64,000 nt of DNA from Mesonia phycicola. GTDB taxonomy: Bacteria; Bacteroidota; Bacteroidia; Flavobacteriales; Flavobacteriaceae. The position numbers were made by a program, and so were the translations under genes. The stretch lies in assembly GCF_900141885.1 (NCBI RefSeq), contig NZ_FQYY01000009.1, positions 122,719 to 186,718 of the forward strand, written 5' to 3'. Position 1 is the stretch's first letter, and every line of letters begins with the position of its first letter. Below, in pieces: positions 55,327 through 63,847 of the stretch. The notes under the pieces are model-generated. The model ran no database searches. It had not been told where the DNA came from and worked only from the letters and a program-made list of their open reading frames with translations.

Positions 55327-57021
55327 TTATTCTTCTAGCTCTACAAACAAACCATCGTCTGTTTTATTCACTTTGGCTAGGTTGTGTTTTCTTAAACCTT
55401 TAATAGCTTTATCCCATTTCTTATTACTTAAAGTAGAAGCCGCTTTAATAGTTTCTAACTCTTGCGGAGATTCCTTTTTCAGTAACTCTAAAATAGTTTT
55501 TTCTTCTTCGCTTAAATCTACCTTTTTACGTTCAGGTTTCATTTGAGGGAAAAACAACACTTCTTGTATAGATGGGTTATTGGTTAAAAACATAATTAAA
55601 CGGTCCATCCCGATACCTAAACCAGAAGTTGGAGGCATACCATATTCTAATGCTCTTAAGAAATCTTGATCTATAAATTCTGTAGCTTCATCATCACCCT
55701 TTGCTGCTAGTTTTAATTGCTCTTCAAAACGTTCACGTTGGTCAATTGGGTCATTTAATTCAGAATATGCATTAGCAATTTCTTTACCACAAACCATTAA
55801 CTCAAAACGTTCTGTTAACTCTGGGTTATCTCGGTGCTCTTTACAAAGCGGGCTCATTTCTTTAGGGTAATCTGTAATAAAAGTTGGCTGTATGTAGTTA
55901 CCTTCACATTTTTCACCAAAAATTTCATCAATTAGTTTTCCTTTACCCATCGTTTCATCTACCTCAATACCTAAGCTTTTAGCACCTTCACGAAGTTCTT
56001 CTTCCGTTTTACCGGTAATATCAAAACCAGTAAATTCTTTAATAGCATCTGTCATGGTTACACGTTTGTACGGCGCTTTAAAATCTACTTTATGTTCGCC
56101 AAAAGTAGCTTCGGTAGTTCCGTTTACAGCGGTAGCACAATGTTCTAAAAGTTTTTCAGTAAAATCCATCATCCAATTGTAGTCTTTATAAGCTACATAA
56201 ATTTCCATTGCGGTAAACTCTGGATTGTGGGTTCTATCCATTCCTTCGTTTCTAAAGTTTTTAGAAAACTCATAAACACCATCAAAACCACCAACAATTA
56301 ATCTTTTTAGATATAACTCGTTAGCAATTCTTAAATATAAAGGAATGTCTAATGCGTTATGGTGGGTAATAAATGGTCTTGCAGCTGCACCTCCAGGTAT
56401 AGATTGTAGTATTGGAGTTTCTACTTCAAAATAACCTTTATCGTTAAAAAAGTTACGCATAGCAGTAAAAAGCTTTGTACGTTTTACAAAAACGTCTTTC
56501 ACTTTAGGGTTAACTACCAAATCTGCATAACGCTGGCGGTAACGCATTTCTGGATCGTTAAATTTATCAAACTCGTTTCCTTCTTTATCTACTTTTGGTA
56601 ATGGTAAAGGTTTTAAAGCTTTACTTAATAAAGTAAACTTTTTTACCATTACGGTTTTCTCGCCTACTTGAGTAGTAAACAATTCACCTTCAATACCAAT
56701 AAAATCACCAATGTCTAATAGTTTTTTATAAACATCATTGTATTGTGTTTTATCTTCGTCTGGGCAAATTTCGTCACGATTAAAATATACTTGAATACGC
56801 CCAGTAGAGTCTTGTAACTCTGCAAATGAAGCTTTTCCTTGTATTCTTCTAGACATTAATCTACCTGCGATAACCACCTTTTTACCATCTTCAAACTCCT
56901 GTTTGACTTTAGCAGAGGTGTGGTTTACCGGATATAAATCTGCCGGATAAGGATTGATGCCTAATTTTCTAAGAGAAGAAAGTTTTTCTCTACGTACAAG
57001 TTCTTGTTCAGATAATTGCAT
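55327..57021 (-). CDS. lysS: Lysyl-tRNA synthetase, class II, with C-terminal extension
   Basis: Charges tRNA-Lys in the cytoplasm. It has 564 residues. The OB-fold anticodon-binding domain occupies about 1-150 (IQVYFNRDEICPDE). The class II motifs are present: motif 2 in YEFSKNFRNEGMDRTHNPEF and motif 3 in GMPPTSGLGIGMDRLIMFL. The usual bacterial enzyme ends shortly after FFPQMKPE, near residue 500; here about 62 further residues follow (SEEEKTILELLKKESPQELE...), charged and helical, resembling a winged-helix-like appendix. The gene has its own promoter and terminator. Confidence 0.95.
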   Translation of the reverse strand: MQLSEQELVRREKLSSLRKLGINPYPADLYPVNHTSAKVKQEFEDGKKVVIAGRLMSRRIQGKASFAELQDSTGRIQVYFNRDEICPDEDKTQYNDVYKKLLDIGDFIGIEGELFTTQVGEKTVMVKKFTLLSKALKPLPLPKVDKEGNEFDKFNDPEMRYRQRYADLVVNPKVKDVFVKRTKLFTAMRNFFNDKGYFEVETPILQSIPGGAAARPFITHHNALDIPLYLRIANELYLKRLIVGGFDGVYEFSKNFRNEGMDRTHNPEFTAMEIYVAYKDYNWMMDFTEKLLEHCATAVNGTTEATFGEHKVDFKAPYKRVTMTDAIKEFTGFDITGKTEEELREGAKSLGIEVDETMGKGKLIDEIFGEKCEGNYIQPTFITDYPKEMSPLCKEHRDNPELTERFELMVCGKEIANAYSELNDPIDQRERFEEQLKLAAKGDDEATEFIDQDFLRALEYGMPPTSGLGIGMDRLIMFLTNNPSIQEVLFFPQMKPERKKVDLSEEEKTILELLKKESPQELETIKAASTLSNKKWDKAIKGLRKHNLAKVNKTDDGLFVELEE

Positions 57022-57046
57022 AGTTCAGTTTATGTTTTTGAAGCCG

Positions 57047-57078
57047 CAAAGATAATTACAAAGATGTTAGCAATCAAA
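57047..57078 (-). promoter_or_regulatory. lysS promoter
   Basis: Minus strand TTTG, 20 nt, TATCTTTG, both boxes perfect for the Bacteroidota consensus; the start codon is 26 nt downstream of the -7 box. Confidence 0.8.
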
Positions 57079-57169
57079 AAAGCAGGAAGGCATTTTAAAG
57101 ATACTTAACTCTATAAGATTAGTCTTCTATTAAAAACTTAAAAAATAGTAACTTTGCTTATAAAAAAAA

Positions 57170-57328
57170 ATGAGTTTTTGGCGGGTTTTACTTTCAATTT
57201 TATTTCCACCACTAGCAGTGCTAGATAAAGGTTGTGGTTCTATATTAATTGTAATTATTCTTACACTTTTAGGTTGGGTGCCTGGAGTGATTGCTGCGCT
57301 TATTATATTAAATAATCCAAAAAGATGA
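57170..57328 (+). CDS. YqaE/Pmp3-family small membrane protein
   Basis: 52-residue proteolipid-like protein of two membrane helices. It begins MSFWRVLLSILFPPLAVLDK, with the family block PPLAV, and continues GCGSILIVIILTLLGWVPGV, where LGWVPG is typical. The Gly/Cys turn between the helices and the short basic tail NNPKR match the family. The ATG is set by a TAACTTTG -7 box 14 nt upstream (57149-57156). The last four bases are ATGA, giving a 4-nt overlap with the lipB start and suggesting translational coupling. Family function is not firmly known; links to ion or membrane stress have been proposed. Confidence 0.85.
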   Translation: MSFWRVLLSILFPPLAVLDKGCGSILIVIILTLLGWVPGVIAALIILNNPKR

Positions 57329-58023
57329 ACAAGAAGGTAGAAGTACAAGAATTAGGGGTAAAAGATTATAAAGAAACTTGGGAGTACCAAGAGCAGCTTT
57401 TTCAAGATACACTAAATACAAAAATTAAAAACAGAAGAGAGAATCTTGGTTTGCCTACAAAAAATCATTTTTTGTATGTAGAGCATCCGCACGTGTATAC
57501 CTTAGGAAAGAGTGGCGATTTTTCTAACCTTTTAATTTCTGAAGAAGAATTAGCAAAGAAAAATGCTACCTTTTATAAAGTAAATAGAGGAGGAGATATT
57601 ACTTACCACGGTCCTGGCCAAATTGTAGGTTACCCAATTTTAGATTTAGATAATTTTTTTACAGATATACATAAATACCTTAGATTACTAGAAGAAGCAG
57701 TTATTAAAACTTTAGCAGAGTATAATTTGGCTGCGGAAAGGAGTAAAGGAGAAACTGGAGTTTGGTTAGATGTAGGGACACCATTTGCGCGCAAAATTTG
57801 TGCAATGGGAGTGAGAGCTAGCCGTTGGGTAACCATGCACGGTTTTGCTTTAAATGTAAATGCAGATTTAGGTTATTTTGATAATATGATACCGTGCGGA
57901 ATTAAAGGCAAAGCCGTCACTTCTTTAAATGTAGAACTTGGTAAAACAGAAGTAAACATTGCAGAAGTAAAAGAAAAACTCTTAAAACATTTTGCTGAGT
58001 TGTTTGAAGCAGAATTAGTTTAA
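57325..58023 (+). CDS. lipB: Lipoyl(octanoyl) transferase
   Basis: Transfers octanoyl from ACP to the lipoyl domains of 2-oxoacid dehydrogenases and to GcvH, the first step of lipoate attachment. It has 232 residues. The catalytic Lys157 lies in ARKICAMGVRASRW and Cys191 in NMIPCGIKGKAVTSLN; the acyl-binding block is NRGGDITYHGPGQIVGYPIL. Its targets include the E2 subunit with two lipoyl domains encoded earlier in this window. The N-terminal HPHVYTLGKSG is typical. It overlaps the Pmp3-like gene by 4 nt. Confidence 0.95.
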   Translation: MNKKVEVQELGVKDYKETWEYQEQLFQDTLNTKIKNRRENLGLPTKNHFLYVEHPHVYTLGKSGDFSNLLISEEELAKKNATFYKVNRGGDITYHGPGQIVGYPILDLDNFFTDIHKYLRLLEEAVIKTLAEYNLAAERSKGETGVWLDVGTPFARKICAMGVRASRWVTMHGFALNVNADLGYFDNMIPCGIKGKAVTSLNVELGKTEVNIAEVKEKLLKHFAELFEAELV

Positions 58024-58041
58024 TACATATTATAGAATAGT

Positions 58042-58080
58042 AATAGTGTATTAATTCATTTGATAAATTAATACACTATT
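58042..58080. repeat. 15-bp inverted repeat covering the 3' end of the propeller lipoprotein gene
   Basis: AATAGTGTATTAATT (58042-58056) pairs with its exact complement at 58066-58080. The right arm is coding: it is the last codons of the minus-strand lipoprotein gene. There is no T-run, so it may act as a terminator stem only in part. Confidence 0.6.
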
Positions 58081-60522
58081 GTCTTCCCCTTTTACAGAAA
58101 GTTCTAATTTTCCTCTGTTATCCATATTGGCAATACTTACTTCAGAATTTCCGTACACTGGGTAACCTTCTAATAAATTAGCATTGGCATCAAACACATA
58201 AACCTTGCTCGCTTGGGTATCTGTAATAGTAATGTATTTTTTATTGTTAATTTCTATTAATTGAGGTTTGGTGTACAGCCCGTAATCCAAGTTAGCTTTT
58301 TTGCCGTTTATGTTCAATTCATTCTCATTAAATGTGACAGAGATTTCATTGTCTGCAATAAAACTATGACTTTCATTAAGTTTTAAGTCTTTAGTAGTAA
58401 TTTTACCGCTCTCGTTAATTTGTATTAACTCTCCGTTTATATTAGTAGTCGTAAATAAATTTTTGTGCAAATACCATTTATTATCAGAAAAATTGAAATC
58501 TTTCTTAGCAGGTACTCTTACTTCCCCAGTTCTACTCAAAATATGTAAAGTACCATTTATCTCATTTGCTAAAATGTAGTCTTTCTTTCCTATTCTAATA
58601 TGTTTTGGAGCTTCAATCAATTCAGAGTCTGTTTTGCTAAATTTAAATCCGTTTACTTTTTTTCCTTCTTTATCATACATAGAAATATGATTGCCTTGCG
58701 TAACTACTAAACGATATTTACTGTTATTGTCATAATCAAACACAGCAATATTTTGAGTAATGGTGTTATTAAATTTAAGCGGAAATGGTTTTACAGGATT
58801 ACCACTTCTGTCTAAAATATAAACTTGATTTTGAGTAGCGAATATAAGTTGAAGTCTTCCATTATTGTAGATATCTATTTGCTGGATATCTCCTACAATT
58901 CTACTATCTAATTGTTTTTTCCAGTTTAAATTTCCATTATTTTCAAAAAGATGCAGTACATTATTTTCGTCTTGTACAGCAATCTCCATTTGTTTTGTTT
59001 TCCAGTTTTTTACAAACTGAGGTTTGGTAGCTATATCACTCTCTAGTTTTATGCTGTTAATTTGCGCTATGTTGTCTGGTGTGTTGTTGGCTTCTGCCTT
59101 TTGTACAATGGCGTTTACGTGTGCAAAATTTGTGTCATATATAAATTGAAGAGCGCTTACTTTAAAATCATTCAGCTCAACCTTTACAAGATCTTCTTTT
59201 AAATTCTCGTTTACCTTATAACTTAGGTGTTTTTTTAAATTTTCATTAACACCAACTAATAGTATAGACGATTCATCACTCAATTCACCCTTCATATTCT
59301 TAAATGCAGATAAATTGGCCAGTACCGTTCTGTTTTGGTAATTAGCAATAATGTTTTCTATCGTTTTTATTTCTTCAGAAAAAATGTAATAATGGTCTAC
59401 TTGAGCATAGTAGCTTAATTGCTTTTGGTTAAGTAGAGGTTGGTAGGCGTCATAAATATTTTCTTTATCTGTAAAATTGTAAATATTAACTCCTCTAAAC
59501 TCTGAAACTACATCTTGGTATGCTACCAAAGCATCGTTAGAAATTGTAATATCTATAGAGTTAAAAATTGTAGCGTTTTTGTTGTTAGGGAAATAAACTT
59601 CACCAACTTCTTGTGCAGAGTTAAAAAATGCTTCATTTTTTAAAGGTGCTAACTCTATTGCTCTGTATTCTGTTAGATTAGTTTTTAAACTTTCAAACTT
59701 ATCATAGGTAAAAGCAAAATACCCAATAGCAGATGATGGTATAACCTCTGCCATTTGATTGGTTTGTGGTTCTATGCCTTGAAATAAATTTAAAATTCTT
59801 TCTTTTTGAATAGTTGCTGAAGAAACCCCGTTTAATTGAATTTCATCATCTTCAATATTTAAATCTAATACAGACCAATCAGAAAAATTTTCTAAAAACT
59901 TTGTACTTCCATTAGGAAACAATAAAGGGTAAATTGCATTAAAATCTTCTTGATGTATAAATAAGGAATGATTGCCAGATGCGGCATTGTAAATTTTCTC
60001 TAACGTTGGGTCTTGTGGTAGTTGGTTATCGTAAATTCTAATAATATTTTCTAAAACTAATTTAGAAGAGCTATAAACATATATATTGTTTAGAAGAATA
60101 CTGTAGGTTTCTGTTTCTTCTAAAGTATATTTTTTAATTTCTTTACCATCATATTTAAAAGTTTCTACGGCTTTATTTTGTACAGAATCTAGATTTACTT
60201 TTAATTCTTCTTCTGTTAAAAGGGTGATAGCAACTTCATTTCTTCCTATTTTATTAAAGCAAAGAAGACTTTTTTCAGAAATATCAATATTTTTTAGAGG
60301 TATAAATTGCTCTTTAAATTCTTGATAAATTTTAGAGGTGTTGTTATTGGTAATTAAACTATTTTCTTGTAGTTTTTCTGATAACTTACTTAAGTTATTA
60401 CTTTTAAGAATAATAGCAGTATTTGGGGGTATAAAACTAAATAATTTAGAAGGGGCTTTGCTGTCTTCTTCACAAGCTATACATATTAAAAAGGCAAGAC
60501 AGTAAAAGAGATATTTCTTCAT
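58051..60522 (-). CDS. Beta-propeller-type lipoprotein downstream of rnhB
   Basis: Large exported lipoprotein, 823 residues, with signal MKKYLFYCLAFLICIAC, Cys17 lipidated. The N-terminal half (about 20-480) is an alpha/beta region with no known motif; LFSFIPPNTAIILKSNNLSK is a DUF3352-like start. The C-terminal half (about 495-823) is built of strands with repeated patterns such as NVLHLFENNGNLNWKKQLDS, NQVYILDRSGNPVKPFPLKF, HISMYDKEGKKVNGFKF and TLHILSRTGEVRVPAK, pointing to a propeller. The gene lies 85 nt downstream of rnhB on the same strand. Function unknown. Confidence 0.75.
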   Translation of the reverse strand: MKKYLFYCLAFLICIACEEDSKAPSKLFSFIPPNTAIILKSNNLSKLSEKLQENSLITNNNTSKIYQEFKEQFIPLKNIDISEKSLLCFNKIGRNEVAITLLTEEELKVNLDSVQNKAVETFKYDGKEIKKYTLEETETYSILLNNIYVYSSSKLVLENIIRIYDNQLPQDPTLEKIYNAASGNHSLFIHQEDFNAIYPLLFPNGSTKFLENFSDWSVLDLNIEDDEIQLNGVSSATIQKERILNLFQGIEPQTNQMAEVIPSSAIGYFAFTYDKFESLKTNLTEYRAIELAPLKNEAFFNSAQEVGEVYFPNNKNATIFNSIDITISNDALVAYQDVVSEFRGVNIYNFTDKENIYDAYQPLLNQKQLSYYAQVDHYYIFSEEIKTIENIIANYQNRTVLANLSAFKNMKGELSDESSILLVGVNENLKKHLSYKVNENLKEDLVKVELNDFKVSALQFIYDTNFAHVNAIVQKAEANNTPDNIAQINSIKLESDIATKPQFVKNWKTKQMEIAVQDENNVLHLFENNGNLNWKKQLDSRIVGDIQQIDIYNNGRLQLIFATQNQVYILDRSGNPVKPFPLKFNNTITQNIAVFDYDNNSKYRLVVTQGNHISMYDKEGKKVNGFKFSKTDSELIEAPKHIRIGKKDYILANEINGTLHILSRTGEVRVPAKKDFNFSDNKWYLHKNLFTTTNINGELIQINESGKITTKDLKLNESHSFIADNEISVTFNENELNINGKKANLDYGLYTKPQLIEINNKKYITITDTQASKVYVFDANANLLEGYPVYGNSEVSIANMDNRGKLELSVKGEDNSVLIYQMN

Positions 60523-60607
60523 AGAAAATTAGTTTCAATTTTTTTATAAAAGTAGCGGTATTGCTAGTAAATTTCTGTTAAACAAAATTAAAAATATACA
60601 CTGAAAT

Positions 60608-61207
60608 TTAAATATCAAGATTCAGTTGTTCTGGTAATAACCGGAAGCTTTTTCTGTGGTATTTTGTAATCCCGTATTTCTCTATGGCTTCCCGGTGTTG
60701 TTTTGTAGGGTAACCTTTATTTTGTTTCCAATTATACATAGGGTACTCTTCGTGAATTTTTGCCATAAACTCATCTCTAGCAGTTTTAGCTAAAATAGAT
60801 GCAGCTGCTATATTTAAATACTTACCATCTCCTTTAATAATGCATTGGTGTGGTATTTTTAAGTATGGTTTAAATTTATTACCATCTACCGCAATATGTT
60901 CTGGTATTGTTTTTAATTGTTTTATAGAACGGTGCATTCCTAAAATAGATGCATTTAAGATGTTAATTTTATCAATCTCTTCCATCATTACGTGAGAAAC
61001 AGCATAGCTAATAGCATCTTTTTCGATTAAAATACGTAGAAGGTCTCTGTTTTTTTCTGAAAGTTTTTTTGAGTCATTTAAAATCTCGTTTTTAAAATCG
61101 TCTTTTAAAATGACAGCAGCAGCAGTTACAGGTCCTGCAAGGCAGCCTCTACCAGCTTCATCTGTGCCGCATTCTATTAAATCTGAATGATATTTTAACT
61201 TTAGCAT
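60608..61207 (-). CDS. rnhB: Ribonuclease HII
   Basis: Cleaves the RNA strand of RNA:DNA hybrids, with a preference for single ribonucleotides in DNA. It has 199 residues. The first acidic ligands are Asp16/Glu17 in [18 protein letters not shown], the RNase HII signature; IAVDGNKFK and the later [14 protein letters not shown] complete the active site. The length is typical. It starts the minus-strand unit that continues into the propeller lipoprotein. Confidence 0.95.
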   Translation of the reverse strand: MLKLKYHSDLIECGTDEAGRGCLAGPVTAAAVILKDDFKNEILNDSKKLSEKNRDLLRILIEKDAISYAVSHVMMEEIDKINILNASILGMHRSIKQLKTIPEHIAVDGNKFKPYLKIPHQCIIKGDGKYLNIAAASILAKTARDEFMAKIHEEYPMYNWKQNKGYPTKQHREAIEKYGITKYHRKSFRLLPEQLNLDI

Positions 61208-61307
61208 AATGCAAATTTACATAATTTGAGTATTATGAAGATTCAAAGCAATTATTCAAATTTACATTCGTTAAAAAATTATACTTTTGCCTCAGTTAAA
61301 TATAGAT

Positions 61308-63308
61308 ATGACCAAGCATCTTATTATAATTTTTTTTCTGATGATTTCTTTTCAGAGTTTCAGTCAATTTGAAGTTCAAAAAGGAAGCAAAAGTGCATCA
61401 ACTTCTAATTCTAATACTACTCTTAGAACGAATGAAGCTAAATCAAAATCTAATAATGGGAAAAAGGAAAAACCACCAATAGAAGATTATAAAATCATTT
61501 CTATAGAAAATGATACTACTTATGTGGATACGACCTTAACCATTAACAAAGACTATAAGTTCAATTATTTAAGAAAAGATAATTTTGAACTTTTACCTTT
61601 TTCTAATGTTGGGCAACCTTATACCAATTTAGCGTGGAATTTTGATGAGATAGATTTATTACCAGATATAGGAGCTACTACTAAACATTATGGAGTTTAT
61701 AATGTAGAAGATATTTATTACTATAATGTGCCAACACCATTAACAGAGCTTTTTTTTAAAACTACTTTTGAACAAGGGCAAAATGTAGATGCTTTTTTTA
61801 CAAGCAATATTTCACCTCGTTTAAATTTTTCTATTGCTTATCGTGGTTTAAGATCTCTAGGTAAATATCAAAACATATTAGCTAGCCAAGGGGCGTTTAG
61901 ATTTGGGGTAAGTTATCAGTCAAAAAACGATCGTTATTACTTAAGAACACATTTTGTATCTCAAGATATAAATAATCAAGAAAATGGAGGGTTAACTCCA
62001 AAAGCAAATACTTTGTATCAAAATAAAGATGATGAGTTTAGTGATCGTTCATTATTAGAAGTCAATTTTGAAGATGCAGAGAATGAGCTTTTTCTTAAGC
62101 GGTTTTATTTAGATCACTATTATAAAGTGGTAAAAGGAAATGATTCTACCCAAAATAATCAAATAAGAATAGGACATACACTTAATTTTACAGATAAAGA
62201 ATTTTGGTACAAACAAACAGATCCCTTTTTGGGCTATGGAGATTCCTATCAAAATTCAGAATTAAGTGATGAGGTAGAATACCAGCGAGTAAGTAATCTC
62301 TTGTATGCTCAATACAGAAACAATTTGTTGGGAGATTTTACTTTTCAGGTAAAACATTCTAATTACAATTATGGCTATCAAAGAAAGCTAATATTAGATA
62401 GCGGAGTAATACCTAATAGAATTAAAGGAGATGTTTTTTCTGTAGGGGGTAGGTATCAAAAACAAATAGGTGGTTTTAAACTTTCTGGTGATGTTATGGT
62501 TAATTTATCAGATGAGTTTTCAGGAAATTATTTAAAAGCAAATGCAAGCTATAAATTAGATGAAGAGAATAAAGTTGATGCATCGTTAGTAGTAAACTCT
62601 TCAGCTCCAAATTTTAATTATTTATTGTTTCAGAGTGATTATGAAAATTATAATTGGAGTAATAATTTTGATAATATCCAAAAACAAGATTTGAGTGTTA
62701 ATTTAAACTCTAAGAAAATAGCGAATATATCAGCTAGTTTAACGCAGATAAATAACTTTACTTATTTCGGACTAAAAGACAATCCTAATCCAGAGGTAGA
62801 TGAAGATACCGGAGTGTCTTCTGCAAAATTGGTTACACCACTTCAGTACGATGGTAATATTGGATATTTAAAATTGAAAGCTGATAAAGAGTTTTGTTAT
62901 TCTAGTTTCGCTTTTAACTCTACTATAATGTATCAAAATGTTTTTAGTGGAGAAGAAGTGTTTAAAGTTCCAGATTTTGTCACTAGAAATTCATTGTATT
63001 ATGAAGATTTTTGGTTCGATAAAGCTCTTTATTTACAAACAGGTATTACTTATAATTACTTTACAAGTTTTTATGCCAACGGATATGATCCTGTTTTAGC
63101 AGAATCTTACGTGCAAAATTCAACAGAATTAGAGGGTTTCCATAGATTCGATTTTTTCTTCAATGCTAAAGTAGATCAAGCAAGAATCTTCTTTAAGTTA
63201 GAAAATTTCACGACAATTTTATTGGGAAACAATCATTATAGCGCCCCGTCACAACCATATAGAGACTTTTCTATCCGCTTTGGTATAGTTTGGGATTTCT
63301 TTTTATAG
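61308..63308 (+). CDS. Putative outer-membrane porin (Porin_10-like)
   Basis: Exported 666-residue protein with signal peptide MTKHLIIIFFLMISFQSFSQ (mature start FEVQKGSKS). The ATG at 61308 is used; a TTG at 61287 is ruled out because it overlaps the -7 box TACTTTTG (61282-61289). After a 50-residue Ser/Lys-rich linker, the body is a series of alternating amphipathic beta strands (for example FKTTFEQGQNVDAFFTS, RFGVSYQSKNDRYYLRTHF) typical of a large beta barrel. It ends with a phenylalanine-rich strand FSIRFGIVWDFFL, as outer-membrane proteins do. The substrate is unknown. Confidence 0.82.
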   Translation: MTKHLIIIFFLMISFQSFSQFEVQKGSKSASTSNSNTTLRTNEAKSKSNNGKKEKPPIEDYKIISIENDTTYVDTTLTINKDYKFNYLRKDNFELLPFSNVGQPYTNLAWNFDEIDLLPDIGATTKHYGVYNVEDIYYYNVPTPLTELFFKTTFEQGQNVDAFFTSNISPRLNFSIAYRGLRSLGKYQNILASQGAFRFGVSYQSKNDRYYLRTHFVSQDINNQENGGLTPKANTLYQNKDDEFSDRSLLEVNFEDAENELFLKRFYLDHYYKVVKGNDSTQNNQIRIGHTLNFTDKEFWYKQTDPFLGYGDSYQNSELSDEVEYQRVSNLLYAQYRNNLLGDFTFQVKHSNYNYGYQRKLILDSGVIPNRIKGDVFSVGGRYQKQIGGFKLSGDVMVNLSDEFSGNYLKANASYKLDEENKVDASLVVNSSAPNFNYLLFQSDYENYNWSNNFDNIQKQDLSVNLNSKKIANISASLTQINNFTYFGLKDNPNPEVDEDTGVSSAKLVTPLQYDGNIGYLKLKADKEFCYSSFAFNSTIMYQNVFSGEEVFKVPDFVTRNSLYYEDFWFDKALYLQTGITYNYFTSFYANGYDPVLAESYVQNSTELEGFHRFDFFFNAKVDQARIFFKLENFTTILLGNNHYSAPSQPYRDFSIRFGIVWDFFL

Positions 63309-63377
63309 TTTTATTCTTCTGATTTACTGTATTTTAAATTTAATATAAAGAAATTATTAAATAAACTTGTAAAAAAG

Positions 63378-63410
63378 TTTGTTTTAGGAACAAAAAGGGG
63401 AGTATATTTG
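63378..63410 (+). promoter_or_regulatory. rRNA operon promoter P1
   Basis: TTTG, 21 nt, TATATTTG, with GCATCCG starting right after the -7 box. Confidence 0.75.
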
Positions 63411-63530
63411 CATCCGCTTTGAGAGACAAGCAATGTTCATTGAGAGGGTTATTTTTTTTGGTTTATTAGATATATAGTTTGTATCTTGTAAGGCTCTAAA
63501 AAATAAAAATAAAAAACTTGAAATTTATTC

Positions 63531-63560
63531 TTGTTAGTTTAAATAAAGGTTATATATTTG
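63531..63560 (+). promoter_or_regulatory. rRNA operon promoter P2
   Basis: TTG, 19 nt, TATATTTG, followed by CAGCCGC. Its -7 box equals that of P1, and the spacing is ideal. Confidence 0.78.
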
Positions 63561-63625
63561 CAGCCGCTAACGCTTAAAGCGTTAAAGTTCTCAAAAAATT
63601 ATGAAATAGAAAAGCTGGGAAGCTG

Positions 63626-63662
63626 AGTAATTAAGAAATTACTTTTAAGGTTCGAGTCCTTA
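63626..63662 (+). other. tRNA-like stem-loops in the 16S leader
   Basis: A hairpin AGTAATT/AATTACT (loop AAGA, 63626-63643) is followed by TAAGG-TTCGAGT-CCTTA (63646-63662), a 5-bp stem with a 7-nt loop whose sequence fits the T-loop consensus TTCRANY. A further small hairpin AGCTGGGAAGCT precedes them. No full acceptor stem can be built, so it is not a tRNA gene. Confidence 0.55.
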
Positions 63663-63847
63663 ATTTTTAACGATTACTATTACTTTTTAGCGGTAGTATT
63701 ATGAGTTCATTGAAGTATTGATTGACAGTAAAAACGAATTAAAGCTAAATAGCTAATTTATTAATTTTGAGTCTCTCTTTTATTAGTTTAGAGGAGAAAT
63801 GATAATTCCGAGTTGAATATAAGTATTGTAAATATATTTAAAAAACA

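Larger units (their letters stand above)
63309..63847 (+). other. rRNA operon leader region
   Basis: Gene-free 539 nt between the porin and 16S rRNA. It holds two tandem promoters at 63378-63410 and 63531-63560, a 7-bp hairpin at 63568-63584 just downstream of P2, the tRNA T-arm-like stem-loop at 63646-63662 with an adjacent 7-bp hairpin at 63626-63643, and the sequence leading to the 16S 5' end. There is no open reading frame worth annotating. Confidence 0.8.

Noticed and set aside
61287..61307. TTG start extending the porin
   Set aside because: It overlaps the -7 box TACTTTTG, and the ATG gives a proper signal peptide.
63601..63680. A complete tRNA gene in the rRNA leader
   Set aside because: Only the T-arm and one further hairpin fit; the acceptor and D-arm do not form, and the distance between parts is wrong.
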